From positions 1 through 64,000 of the forward strand of contig NZ_PJRO01000001.1 of NCBI RefSeq assembly GCF_002858745.1: a stretch of 64,000 bases of DNA, read 5' to 3'. The position numbers were made by a program, and so were the translations under genes. This document shows positions 18,156 through 27,307 of the stretch, one piece after another (position 1 is the stretch's first letter; each line of letters begins with the position of its first letter). Source of the stretch: Mesorhizobium loti (GTDB lineage Bacteria; Pseudomonadota; Alphaproteobacteria; Rhizobiales; Rhizobiaceae). The notes below the pieces were generated by a model. It was given only the letters and a program-made list of their open reading frames with translations. It was not told the origin of the DNA and ran no database searches.

Positions 18156-18839
18156 AAAAATGCTGCATTCAAAGAAGAAAGTATATTACTCGAATTTCGA
18201 TCGAGTCCGAGAACTCCATCTCCTCGAAGCCCGCCACCAATTTCATCACTGATGACCGCTGTCATGTTTCTGCGGTCGTAAATGCCCATCGTTCGCTTTC
18301 CCGGGGAGCCGAGCCGACCATGAAGTTGTGCAACGTGATCGCCAGGGTGACGAAACACACGAAAAGGCGCTCTCGCCCATTCTGCATTCCGTCGAAAGGA
18401 AAATTGGAATTCATGCCATTTCTACTTGATCGATGCCGCCATATTGCAAAGATTCTAAATCCTTCCTCGCAATATTAAAGCTAAATTAAATTTATTTTGA
18501 GGATCGTTAACAACATAAACGCAAACTGGCAATTCAAAATCAGAAAATACCCTTCACTGCCATCAAGTGACTTTCAGATTTCTGCAGATTTTCAAAATAT
18601 AATCATTTTCGTAGGCGCCGACGACCGTTTTTGTGGATGTGCAACGAAGCTGCTGCGATAGGTTTGTCAACTCGCAAGAAGCATCCGGGAGAACAGGTCG
18701 CATCTCATGCCAGGCGACAGGGTCTCAACGCCAGGTCGACCGCCAAACTCGCAAGAGGGCGTCTGCAGGGTGGTTGCGAGTTCGATCGAGATCCTGGCTG
18801 ACGTCATCAGCTGAGCCCCTCACAAGGATAGGATGAGAG
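18156..18839. other. Long intergenic region with a possible small membrane-peptide frame
   Basis: A 41-codon minus-strand frame (18262-18387) encodes a hydrophobic stretch, LFVCFVTLAITLHNFMVG, and could be the remnant N-terminus of a membrane protein; there is no clear ribosome binding site. Bases 18420-18620 are AT-rich and may hold the promoter of the PDZ-repeat gene that starts at 18840. Nothing else is recognised. Confidence 0.35.
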
Positions 18840-20051
18840 ATGCGCAGGAATATCGTTACAGTGGCTGTTTTCGCAGCAAGAGTCGCTGCCACTGGCGCAA
18901 AGATGGCGGTCATCGCCGGCATGGTCATCCCCCATACGGCCACGGTCGCCTACGCAAGATATGACCTCCCGGCCCCCTATGTTTCCCGGGCACTTGGCGC
19001 TGTCTTGATTCCCATTAATCACGCCTCACGCCATCGATATCAAATCCCGCCAAACTTGCGCGGCGTCTATGTTTTGGCTGTGTCTCCACACGGGGTGGCT
19101 GCAAGGCAGGGCATCCGCCCAGGTGATGTTCTTGCAACCGTGCGCAGCCAGCCGATTCTGGTGCCTGCAGACGTGGACCGGCTTGTCTGGGGCGCACTCG
19201 CCGTAAGCGTGACCGATTTTCTGTTCGGCGTGGCTCGCGGACCTGACGTCATTCAGGTGAACACCAACATCTCGGTGATCAACTTCAACCAGTCAATCAA
19301 TATCAACAACATCAACAGCTGGACGAGCGTCGACAACCAGAGCGAATGGACCCAAATCGTCAATCAGTACAACACCAACATTTCCACGAGCATCAACGAA
19401 AATAACTACCAGTCCGGTACATTCATCAACAATTCTGGCGTACCTGAACCGGGGCAAAATTTTGATGGATCGAACCGCTCGAGCACTTCGGGGACCGATG
19501 TACCCGAGCCAGGTCAGAACTTTGACGGAAGCCGCCGTGACGAACCATCAGCGGAGCGTGTACCCGAACCGGGCCAGAATTTTGATGGAACGAACCGCCC
19601 AGATAGCCCGGGTAACAACGTCCCTGAACCAGGCCAGAACTTTGATGGGACCCGCCGAGACGACGCGACCGTCCCCGAACCGGCACAATCGGCGACACCT
19701 GGCAATGATACCACCGACGATGACACGCCCAGCGACGACAGCAGCGATGCTGACACGTCCAGCGATGACACGACCGACGACAGCAGCGACGCCGACGCAT
19801 CCAGCGATGACACAACTGACGACAGCAGTGATGCTGACACGTCCAGCGATGACACGACTGACGACGGCAGCGACGCCGACGCATCCAGCAACGACACAAC
19901 TGACGACAGCAGTGATGCTGACACGTCCAGCGATGACACGACTGACGACGGCAGCGACGCCGACACGTCCAGCAACGACACAACTGACGACAGCAGCGAT
20001 GCCGACACTTCCAGCGATGATACGAGCGATAGCAGCGATGAAGAGCAGTAG
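18840..20051 (+). CDS. Exported PDZ-domain protein with VPEPGQNFDG repeats and an acidic Ser/Asp repeat tail
   Basis: 403 residues, predicted export through an N-terminal hydrophobic signal (residues ~1-38). Residues ~75-125 are PDZ-like (GVYVLAVSPHGVAARQGIRPGDVLATV). An Asn/Ile-rich linker follows (NTNISVINFNQSININNINS). Then come four 20-residue units beginning VPEPGQNFDG, a partial fifth (VPEPAQS), and a tail of seven 14-residue units of the DSSDADTSSDDTTD type ending EEQ. The tail is strongly acidic with no hydrophobics and may bind Ca2+ or act as a spacer. It precedes the aspartic-protease gene by 158 bases on the same strand. I know no characterised protein with this layout. Confidence 0.75.
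   Translation: MRRNIVTVAVFAARVAATGAKMAVIAGMVIPHTATVAYARYDLPAPYVSRALGAVLIPINHASRHRYQIPPNLRGVYVLAVSPHGVAARQGIRPGDVLATVRSQPILVPADVDRLVWGALAVSVTDFLFGVARGPDVIQVNTNISVINFNQSININNINSWTSVDNQSEWTQIVNQYNTNISTSINENNYQSGTFINNSGVPEPGQNFDGSNRSSTSGTDVPEPGQNFDGSRRDEPSAERVPEPGQNFDGTNRPDSPGNNVPEPGQNFDGTRRDDATVPEPAQSATPGNDTTDDDTPSDDSSDADTSSDDTTDDSSDADASSDDTTDDSSDADTSSDDTTDDGSDADASSNDTTDDSSDADTSSDDTTDDGSDADTSSNDTTDDSSDADTSSDDTSDSSDEEQ
19440..19679. repeat. 60-bp tandem repeat, four copies, encoding VPEPGQNFDG units
   Basis: Copies begin at 19440, 19500, 19560 and 19620, exactly 60 bases apart. The first 30 bases (VPEPGQNFDG) are conserved in protein, while the second half of each unit varies around Arg/Asp/Ser. 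Confidence 0.95.
19737..20030. repeat. 42-bp tandem repeat, seven copies, encoding acidic Ser/Asp/Thr units
   Basis: Units start at 19737, 19779, 19821, 19863, 19905, 19947 and 19989. Each encodes 14 residues of the DSSDADTSSDDTTD kind with S/G, T/A and D/N exchanges. The frame is kept if copies are gained or lost. Confidence 0.95.
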
Positions 20052-20218
20052 CCTGCGATAGAACGGCACGGACTTCCCAAGGCGGTGCGCCCGCTCCATT
20101 CCTTTTTATCGAATAGAGCGCTGCAGCAGAGCTGAGTTCCGTCAGCCCGCCCGTGGAGACTAGAAACGAGTGCCTAACCTCTTAGGCACAGAAACCAAAT
20201 GATCTGCGAGTGGTTGGA

Positions 20219-22180
20219 ATGGACCGTCAAACTGCGTCGTTTTTTCGTTCCCCATGCTTGCAAATGAGTCTCCGGTTCTTCGGTTTCGTGTTTCTCGGTA
20301 TCGCTAGCGGTGGCACTGCATTAGCGCAGGCGATCGAGCCTATTTCGATCCCTCTCAAGCATGTGCCCGATAAGGATGATGCGAGCGATTTCAACGCGCT
20401 CGGCATCATGATCGCTGTCAACGACTCGAAGCCTAAGCTTTATCAGTTCGATACAGGCTCGGATTGGTTCCTCGCGCAGATCGATATCGGTGTCGCAGGG
20501 GTTGAACCGTTTCCAGGCAAGAAACCCGAATTGTATTCCTATGGGGACGGAACCTATGGTTACTGGATGCAGAAAGTCCAGTTCGGGCACCTCTCCTACT
20601 ACGATCCAGAGAACCCTTCTCACCCTGTTGCGACACTATCGGGGAGGTATGCAGCGGGCCAGATACTCGATTGGGTGTTCAGCAAGAACCACTATGGGTT
20701 CGAAGATCACAAGATGTCGGACAGGCCCGTCGGTTACGACGATGGCACACCGCTCTATGCCGAAATGGATGTTCGCAGGCGAATCCGAAACGGTGGGCCT
20801 AGCGATCATCCGCCTTTCGCAGGAACCTTTGGTGCTGGCAATTTTGTTGAGACTGAAGGCGCCGCCGCCGCGCTCGGATCGCAAACGAAGACCGGGTACG
20901 TCATTTCCGCAAACGCCAATATAGGAGACACCGTGACGCCGGGCTGCGCTCCCTGCCTCACGCTGAATCTCACACCGAGTGTCAGATCCCAATTTACCGC
21001 TCTCATGCCCTGGGGCAGGCTGGAATATGGCGACTATCAGCGGCAATTCGACCAGTCGCGGGCGAATGCGTCCACCATGCATGAGGGCAATTACAACTAT
21101 ACGATTTCCGTCAAGGTCGGAAAGAAAAAGCGTGCCGTCGATTTCAAGGGACCAATCCTGTTCGACACCGGCACAACGGAATTTATCTTCATAGGGGAAG
21201 ATAACGTCCTGAAGAAGCTTCGAGCCAGAGGGTTCAAGCTGGATGAGTACAATGATGGAAGTGCCGATTTCAAGCTTTTCGGCTTTGCCGACAAGCTCGA
21301 CGAGGTCGAACACGACGATGTCACGATATATCGTCAGGCCGACGAAGACGAAGGAAATGGCCTGACCATCGGCATTCCGTTCTTCCAGTCGAACTCACTG
21401 ATGTACGATCTTGAGAACAAGACAACCGCGTATTCCCCCTATTTTGTGACCGCCGAGGATTTCACCACGGACGCGGCAGACAAAAGCGGAAAGAACCTGA
21501 GCCGGGTCGACAGCGGGATGGGGAGTTCGGGTTGGCTTGGCCTGGCCGGCAATCTTTCAGGCGGCGGCAGCTTTGCCGTCCTGAAGGGGGCGAACGTGCG
21601 AATGACCGCTCCAAACAGCTATACCGGGTCCACCTATATCGCAGCCGAGAGTTTTCTCCATTTGGCGGGTCCCGGAAGCATCGAGCATTCGTCACGCATA
21701 ACGGTTGACGGCGCGCTTTATGCTGACGAGAAAGGCGCCTATCCAACCATCTGGGGGGTTCCTCCTTCGTTGAAGGACGTCATTTTTCGAGACCTCGACG
21801 GCAAGGGAGACATCTACCTTGGCTCAGGCAATCTCGTTCTCACTGCCGCAAAGGGACGCTTCGACGGTTCGATCGTCGACATCGATGATGCTGGCAGGAG
21901 TTTAGGCGGCGGCCTCGTCGTAGCAGGCGGCAAACTGACCATCGGCGGAGATACCGACTATTCCGGGCTTACGGAAGTCGCGGCCGGTGCGGAATTGCGC
22001 GTGACCGGCACGCTTACCGGCGACGTCTCGGTATTTGGAAAGCTCACCCTTGACGGAAAGGTCCAAGGGACTGTCACGGTCAATAATGGCGGCACGGTCA
22101 TCGGCGGCGGAGAGCTCGGCGCCGTCAAAATCCAACCCGGTGGCTATGCCGCACAAATGAAGACGATCGCTGTCGACTGA
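20219..22180 (+). CDS. Pepsin-like aspartic protease joined to autotransporter-type passenger repeats
   Basis: About 653 residues. A signal peptide (core FGFVFLGIASGGTALAQA) precedes a bilobal aspartic-protease pattern: first catalytic YQFDTGSDWF (Asp near 78), flap-like YGDGTYGYW (near 108-116), second catalytic ILFDTGTTEFIF (Asp near 316). From ~440 on there are passenger repeats (GANVRMTAPNSYTGSTYIA, later ELRVTGTLTGDVSVFGKL and GGTVIGGGELG), which build beta-helices in autotransporters. The protein stops without a beta-barrel, so surface attachment would need another route. Starts at 20210 (GTG), 20219 or 20264 are possible. Protease activity is inferred from the two DTG motifs and flap. 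Confidence 0.75.
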   Translation: MDRQTASFFRSPCLQMSLRFFGFVFLGIASGGTALAQAIEPISIPLKHVPDKDDASDFNALGIMIAVNDSKPKLYQFDTGSDWFLAQIDIGVAGVEPFPGKKPELYSYGDGTYGYWMQKVQFGHLSYYDPENPSHPVATLSGRYAAGQILDWVFSKNHYGFEDHKMSDRPVGYDDGTPLYAEMDVRRRIRNGGPSDHPPFAGTFGAGNFVETEGAAAALGSQTKTGYVISANANIGDTVTPGCAPCLTLNLTPSVRSQFTALMPWGRLEYGDYQRQFDQSRANASTMHEGNYNYTISVKVGKKKRAVDFKGPILFDTGTTEFIFIGEDNVLKKLRARGFKLDEYNDGSADFKLFGFADKLDEVEHDDVTIYRQADEDEGNGLTIGIPFFQSNSLMYDLENKTTAYSPYFVTAEDFTTDAADKSGKNLSRVDSGMGSSGWLGLAGNLSGGGSFAVLKGANVRMTAPNSYTGSTYIAAESFLHLAGPGSIEHSSRITVDGALYADEKGAYPTIWGVPPSLKDVIFRDLDGKGDIYLGSGNLVLTAAKGRFDGSIVDIDDAGRSLGGGLVVAGGKLTIGGDTDYSGLTEVAAGAELRVTGTLTGDVSVFGKLTLDGKVQGTVTVNNGGTVIGGGELGAVKIQPGGYAAQMKTIAVD

Positions 22181-22208
22181 ATGCGGTCATTGCTGGAAAG
22201 ATAAGTCA

Positions 22209-23261
22209 ATGAAGTTCAGCTGGAACAGATCAGCAAAGCTCGCATTGCTCACAACCCTTGTCGGAACTGGCTCCGCAGTGGCGAACGACAGCACCGCCAC
22301 ACTTGGAGCCGGAGGCCTTGAACTCACGATATCCAACGACATCGTCATGGAGAGCGAGGACCTCTTGCTGTCGCCAAGAGAAGTTCGCATCCGCTATGGC
22401 TTTCGAAACGAAAGCAGTCAGGACGTTACGACGCGTGTCGCATTTCCACTACCCGAAGTACCCTTTGGACCCATGGACAATGTCCAACTACCAGTTGCCG
22501 GAAAGGAGAACTTCGTCGACTTTTCCGTGATGGTGGACGGACAGGCTGTCACGCCGGAGCTCGAACAGCGCGCGATCAGCGCGCCGGTCGACAACGATAA
22601 TGCCGCGGCCCAATACCCCGAAGGGCGTGACATGACGTCTGTGGTGCGCCAGACCGGGTTGCCGCTCAATGCGAACCTCCCTGCCTGGAGGAGCAAACTT
22701 CGGGACCTCCCGCATGATGTTCGCAAGCGATTGGTCAAGGAAGGTGTTCTTTTTGGTGAGCCAGGCGATGGCACGGCTGATGACCTCTCTCCGCAGTGGT
22801 CGTTACGCGAGACGTATCACTGGCAACAGACGTTCCCAGCCAACAAGCTGAGTGTGGTGGAGCACCGCTACAAGCCCGTTGTTGGATCTTCTTTTTTTAC
22901 CGGCGACGCTAGCGACATGCAGACAATCCGTTCCACTTATGAGAGGCCGTATTGCCTCGATCACGCCGGGATCGCGGGTGTGCAACGGTTGCTGGAAAAG
23001 GCCAAGACCGCGACCGCACGCGGTAAGAGCGGCTCCAACGTGTTTGCCGTTGAAACAAAATACATCCTGAAGACCGGAGCAAACTGGAAGGCAAGCATCG
23101 GTCAGTTCACGATGACGCTGGATAAGCTGCATGAGGACGCAGTTCTGTCGACTTGCTTCGATGGTATCAAAAAAACGGGAGCCACGACTTTTGAGGTGCA
23201 GCGCAACCAGTTCGAACCCAAAAACGATATTCAATTTGTCATTTTTCGCATGGATGAATGA
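22209..23261 (+). CDS. DUF4424-family exported protein
   Basis: 350 residues with a signal peptide (SAKLALLTTLVGTGSAVA). The mature start NDSTATLGAGGLELTISNDI, then EDLLLSPREVRIRYGFRN and VTTRVAFPLPEVPF, is the hallmark order of DUF4424 proteins, whose function is unknown. Two cysteines near the end (YCLDHAG and STCFDG) could form a disulfide. GGAAAG precedes the ATG, and the gene is only 28 bases after the aspartic-protease gene, so the two are probably co-transcribed. Confidence 0.85.
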   Translation: MKFSWNRSAKLALLTTLVGTGSAVANDSTATLGAGGLELTISNDIVMESEDLLLSPREVRIRYGFRNESSQDVTTRVAFPLPEVPFGPMDNVQLPVAGKENFVDFSVMVDGQAVTPELEQRAISAPVDNDNAAAQYPEGRDMTSVVRQTGLPLNANLPAWRSKLRDLPHDVRKRLVKEGVLFGEPGDGTADDLSPQWSLRETYHWQQTFPANKLSVVEHRYKPVVGSSFFTGDASDMQTIRSTYERPYCLDHAGIAGVQRLLEKAKTATARGKSGSNVFAVETKYILKTGANWKASIGQFTMTLDKLHEDAVLSTCFDGIKKTGATTFEVQRNQFEPKNDIQFVIFRMDE

Positions 23262-23856
23262 AACAAATTGAGAAAATTTCCAAGGTAAGTCAGCGACACG
23301 ATCTCGCCGATCGACTTCAGGCCAACTGAAGAAAGTCGGCTCCATTGTTAAATCACCGCGACCGACGGTTCGCAGCAGCGCGTTGCAGTCGACGCGTGCA
23401 AGCATCCTCAAGGTCATTCTGTATCGCGCTATATCAGGTCATTTTTCAGACCGCTCGCAACAACCATGAACGTTGTCGTCGCTGGGCGCACGACCTTCGC
23501 CGTAGCTGCAATTCCTGCTCAGTCGACGTCTCTTGCATGAACGACCGGTTTCGAGATGATCCTTACGACCTCCGGAGGACCGAGATGACAGCGCAAAGCA
23601 GCCCTTCGCTCGGAGCTGTAATTGCCATGCAGCGGGCTTCGTAGACATCAGCGCCAGGACGCAGGCATGCACTTGTGAGGGCGACGAAGCTACTGCCCCT
23701 TTCAGTTCATTCGCATCATGTCGCTAGGAACGGGGCAAGCAGGCATAAATGCCGTATCCAGCGTGCCTCACACTGGATACTTTACAATCAGCTCAGGGCC
23801 TTAACCCACCTGTCGATCTCGTCTTGGTAGCTCCAGGTGCTATCTTGACGAACATC
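23262..23856. other. Intergenic region, no gene recognised
   Basis: About 600 bases between convergent genes. Short frames on both strands show no signal peptide, domain or ribosome binding site that I can support. Confidence 0.5.
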
Positions 23857-24498
23857 TTATTTAGACTCCGCCGACGAGGCGGGAGTGAGCCGCTTGTAGG
23901 CATCCATGCCAATGACTAAGCGCTCGAAGCGCCAAGTCCCATCAGGCTGCCTCTTGAGATCACCGCGATAGATGACGCTAGCACCGAGGTAAAGGTCGTT
24001 ATCGCTGGCAACTGTAACGACGCTATAAGCGATAGCGGTCGCACTGTCGCTGCTGAGTTTTTCGACAAGGGTATTGGAAATCAGGTGGCGTCGCTGGTCG
24101 TTTTGATTGGCGCGGTCTCTTTTCACGGCTGCGACAATAGCGTCGGCGCCTTCCACCACTTCGATCGGCTTTCCGCTTCCTTTCAGTACTTCGAGCCGGC
24201 CATTATCGGTAAACAGCGACCGTACCACCTCAAGCAGCCCCTCATCATAGGCGATGCCCCAACCCCCGAAGGCATTGGCAATCATCATCTGATCCGCCAC
24301 ACTCGACGAAGGAATAAGTTTCGCGGGCTGCATGCTCACAACACCATCCGTGGTGGCCCAATTTTGACGGGGAGCGTTGGCGACCGGCTTTTTGTCCGTT
24401 GTTTCCGCCGCGGAAACAGTGGCGCTGGTCGAAGTTATGAAAGTCGGCACAAGAGCCAAACACAGGTAGAATCCCGTAAACCGCCCAGCAAAACCCAT
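23857..24498 (-). CDS. Exported SnoaL/NTF2-like protein
   Basis: About 213 residues: a signal peptide (LCLALVPTFITSTSATVSAA), a Pro/Lys linker, then a single alpha+beta barrel-type domain from ~70 on (ANAFGGWGIAYDEGLLEVVRS, FTDNGRLEV, GADAIVAAVK, HLISNTLVEKL, YRGDLKRQPDGTWRFERLVIGMD), the pattern of SnoaL-like NTF2 domains. These bind or isomerise small hydrophobic ligands; no substrate is implied here. The ATG at 24498 has GGAGAG upstream and is better than the GTG at 24504. It is monocistronic. Confidence 0.8.
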   Translation of the reverse strand: MGFAGRFTGFYLCLALVPTFITSTSATVSAAETTDKKPVANAPRQNWATTDGVVSMQPAKLIPSSSVADQMMIANAFGGWGIAYDEGLLEVVRSLFTDNGRLEVLKGSGKPIEVVEGADAIVAAVKRDRANQNDQRRHLISNTLVEKLSSDSATAIAYSVVTVASDNDLYLGASVIYRGDLKRQPDGTWRFERLVIGMDAYKRLTPASSAESK

Positions 24499-24793
24499 GA
24501 CCACTCTCCAACGAAGTGAGATAAATCTATATCAGGTGAGAGATTGGACTTACTTTTCATTTTTTATAATAAAAAACTCAATACCTTCGTCAAATGACTA
24601 AACATGAAGGTAGAATGAATATATCTCACTTAAAAGGGTTGGAGATTCCAGGCCAGCGACAGCTTACGCTTGCCGATTCAAATCAGGAATCCCACACCTT
24701 GAGCGGCTCCAGCAATTTACCGGCTGAGCTGGCCCGCGATGGCGGGTGGGCGCACGGCCCCGCGGAAAAGACAGCTGAAGCTGCCGGAGCTGC

Positions 24794-25132
24794 TCACTGT
24801 GCCGTAAAAAAGGTCAACAGCACCTTGCCCTTTTCGCCTAGAAGGCAGACGAAGCGATCAGGCGCTCCGGTTTTGCCACTTCGAGCAATATAGGCTTCGC
24901 CTAGGATGACGGTTTTGACCGGCACATCTTCCACCTTGGTGTCAGCCTTGCTGACCGCGACGCTCTCCATATCGATCACGAGGTCGGTGACGTCCTTGGA
25001 CTTCTCTTGCAAGGCCAACAAGCCGGTCGATTTGCAGGCCGTGACGGCAGGCCCGTCGGGAGTTTGAGCCTGGGCGCTTCCCGCCAGCAGCGCGAAGACA
25101 ACCGGTACCGCAGCCAATATCTCGATCCGCAT
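24794..25132 (-). CDS. Small exported protein of unknown function
   Basis: About 112 residues. A clean signal peptide (ILAAVPVVFALLAGSAQA) is followed by a short domain with two cysteines (TACKSTGLLAL and RFVCLLGEKGK), compatible with one disulfide. The ATG at 25132 has GGAG seven bases upstream. I do not recognise a characterised family. It lies downstream of the CsbD gene but behind a terminator hairpin, so it may have its own promoter. Confidence 0.7.
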   Translation of the reverse strand: MRIEILAAVPVVFALLAGSAQAQTPDGPAVTACKSTGLLALQEKSKDVTDLVIDMESVAVSKADTKVEDVPVKTVILGEAYIARSGKTGAPDRFVCLLGEKGKVLLTFFTAQ

Positions 25133-25150
25133 TTCGTTCTCCAAAGGAAA

Positions 25151-25170
25151 AGCCCGCGTCGCCGCGGGCT
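25151..25170 (-). terminator. Rho-independent terminator after csbD-like gene
   Basis: A 7-bp GC stem (AGCCCGC / GCGGGCT) with a 6-base loop; on the minus strand it is followed by TTTTCCTTT. It lies 24 bases past the CsbD-like stop and just before the start of the next minus-strand gene. Confidence 0.75.
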
Positions 25171-25194
25171 CGTTGATGGGTGCGTATTTTCCGA

Positions 25195-25386
25195 TCAGGC
25201 CTTGTCGACGAGGTTCTTCACAGCGTCTTTGACCCGGCCCTTGGCAACCTGCGCCCTACCCTTGGTTTCCTGGATTTTGCCCTTGGCCTGTTCCTCGTGG
25301 TTGCCCACGGCCTTGCCGATGGCCTGGCGCGCCTTCCCGGCGACCTCGTTGGCCGTACCTTTGACCTTGTCGGATGTGCTTCCCAT
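25195..25386 (-). CDS. CsbD-family stress protein
   Basis: 63 residues, all hydrophilic and Lys/Ala-rich: SDKVKGTANEVAGKARQ, then GNHEEQAKGKIQETKGR. This repeat-like helical pattern is CsbD, a small general stress protein common in rhizobia; its molecular role is not known. The ATG at 25386 has AAGGAG upstream; the longer in-frame extension to 25458 lacks support. Confidence 0.9.
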   Translation of the reverse strand: MGSTSDKVKGTANEVAGKARQAIGKAVGNHEEQAKGKIQETKGRAQVAKGRVKDAVKNLVDKA

Positions 25387-25855
25387 GATCGGGCTCCTTG
25401 TTGAACTCAGGCTCAGCAAGAAAATCTGCTCACAAACAATTGGTTCCGCTTTTTCCAAAGATGCCCGCCAAATGGCTACAGCGCGTTGCCATGATGAGAA
25501 ACATGAAATCGATCATCAAAAATGCGCCCCAGTTATGCATTCGCGCCTAGGTGCTGGCATGCACCAGGGGGAGCACTTCTTCATAACCCAAGCACATGCA
25601 TGTCTTCCACTGTCCGGTTTCAGGAGCCTCAAGCGTCTGTTCGAACGGCCGATTTGCGGGCGCAAAGCGGTCAATCTGGTCGCTTTCAGGTGCGGGATGA
25701 TGCCTTAGCAGCGCCGATACGGAGGCCAAATTGCCAATCCATACGCGCCCTAGAGGCATTCTGGCTTGGACGAGAAGCAAACCGATCCTGAACGGGCTGC
25801 AGCCAAAACGGCATGATACGCCCGACTGAAGACGCTGGTGTCGTCCGTGACCACT
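25387..25855. other. Intergenic region, no gene recognised
   Basis: About 470 bases. It must contain the csbD promoter next to 25390-25460. No frame here has convincing coding features. Confidence 0.4.
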
Positions 25856-26511
25856 TTAGCTGGCCGACCCCCGAGGAGCCTGCTTAAGAAAACTCAAAAG
25901 CGCATCTGCGGTTTCGCGCGGACGTTGCTCGGCCAACCAGTGATTGCAGTCCTTTACGCTGCCACCCGCGACATTTGTGGCGAATTCCTTGAGCATTCCG
26001 ACCATTTCAGGCCCCCAGCGGCGGTCGCCTCCGAGGCCGAGAACCGGCATTTCCAGAGGGGTGCGTTTCCAGGCTAAGGCATCGGCGTGATCCTTGTGGA
26101 AGGCACGATACCACTCCAGCCCGCCGCGAACTCTTCCCGGCTGGGCAAATGCCTTTGCAAACACTTCGACGTCTTCGAATCCGTGGGCCCCGTGATCGAA
26201 GGCCCTGTCGAAGATGAACGTCGAAACGTAGTCGTACTCTCTGCCATGCAGCAAACGTTCCGGCAGATGCTCCTTCATGTGGAAGGCAAAGTGCCAGACG
26301 CGGGGGGCCGAAAAGATTGCCTCCCATCGGCTCCAGCCAGGCAGCGGAACGTCCAGGATCGCCAGGTGAGTAACGGCCTTTCGCTGCGTAGCAGCCAGCG
26401 CCATCGCAACCATGCCACCGATGTCATGACCACACACCGCATAGCTTTCATGGCCCAGCGCAAGCATCAGCCCATGGACATCGGCAGCGAGCCTTGCCTT
26501 GTCGTACCCAC
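25856..26511 (-). pseudogene. 5'-truncated alpha/beta hydrolase (epoxide hydrolase/dehalogenase-like)
   Basis: The remaining ~215 codons hold the nucleophile elbow GHDIGGMVA (Asp nucleophile, as in epoxide hydrolases and haloalkane dehalogenases), a cap region and a C-terminal VKDCNHWLAEQRP with the catalytic His. Homology-like sequence continues upstream of the first ATG (PQGGYDKARLAADVHGLM) until an in-frame TAG near 26512. Beyond it the expected N-terminal strands and the HG oxyanion motif are absent. A protein from the ATG at 26467 would lack the core sheet's first strands, so I call it a remnant. Confidence 0.75.
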
Positions 26512-27196
26512 CCTGAGGGCAATCCGAGCGCCGAGGCTACATAGGGAGGCCCCACAAGGCCGTTCTGAACCCCATCAGATCGGCCGCAATAAAGCCAAGT
26601 CCACAAATGATGATGGAAACGGGGACCAAACAATCATGCAACGAAACGACCATTATGCGATCGGGCTTTTCGCGCTTTCCCCGTATTGAAGGTAAAACAA
26701 TGCAATTCGAGTATGCCTTGTCATATCTCTCTCCAAGCCAACCCATTGAATTATAGACAGGAATATTACCCCAAACAATAATTGGAGCTTTTTCGGATCG
26801 CAGATTGCTGGAGGTGGTTAATTGATGCTTCCGTCCGAATAACGCCGTCCGCCGTATAGAGTTGGCTGGATCCGCCCAGCCTTGTCTATGATTGGATTGA
26901 TTTTATCCGACGCGGAGAAGCTCAACGTCGGATACGTCAGGGAGCCTCACCCTAGCCTGCTGCATCATTCCGAGGATCGCAAGGCGGATTCGACCGGTCG
27001 TCGCAACACCAAGAGATTGGAGGTTGTGTCGATGGGTGATCGACGCGCGTCGGATGGTTATAGGCGGCAGAAATTACGTTCGCTGGGAAGGTCACCTGCA
27101 TGGCAGCGCGAGCATTGTTATCTATTCTCGCAGGTTATTAGTAGTCAAGAAATCGTTCTTAGCGTCATCCGCTGGAAACAGTTTCTTCCACAAGAT
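26512..27196. other. Intergenic region, no gene recognised
   Basis: About 680 bases between the truncated hydrolase and the tRNA-like element. Plus-strand frames of ~60-110 codons exist but lack domains or ribosome binding sites. The abrupt loss of hydrolase homology at its left end suggests a rearrangement junction. Confidence 0.4.
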
Positions 27197-27274
27197 AGCG
27201 CATGTCTATGATTAGACCTTAGGACTTTCACTCCGAAGGCAAGGTAACAGGTTCGAATCCTGTCGGATGCGCTG
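27197..27274 (+). tRNA. Degenerate tRNA-like element, Glu(UUC)-like anticodon loop
   Basis: A T-arm is complete (stem ACAGG/CCTGT around loop TTCGAAT at 27247-27263). A loop CTTTCAC sits in a GGA/TCC stem with an A-G mismatch below, as in tRNA-Glu. The ends AGCGCAT and ATGCGCT pair over 7 bp. However, three extra bases (CGG) lie between T-stem and acceptor, the D region is short, the variable region is long, and no CCA is encoded. It is followed by a hairpin with a short T run. It may be a tRNA pseudogene or an old attachment-site fragment. Confidence 0.35.
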
Positions 27275-27278
27275 TACT

Positions 27279-27298
27279 GCCCTCTGAGAGGGCCATTT
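27279..27298 (+). terminator. Hairpin with short T run after the tRNA-like element
   Basis: The 6-bp stem GCCCTC/GAGGGC with a TGA loop is followed by CATTTTA on the plus strand, five bases beyond the tRNA-like element and just before the convergent diguanylate cyclase stop. Confidence 0.5.
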
Positions 27299-27307
27299 TA
27301 GCGTGGC

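Noticed and set aside
19426..19983. Long minus-strand frame rich in Cys, Arg and Trp opposite the PDZ-repeat gene
   Set aside because: It mirrors the tandem repeats on the coding strand; composition is a by-product and there is no ribosome binding site.
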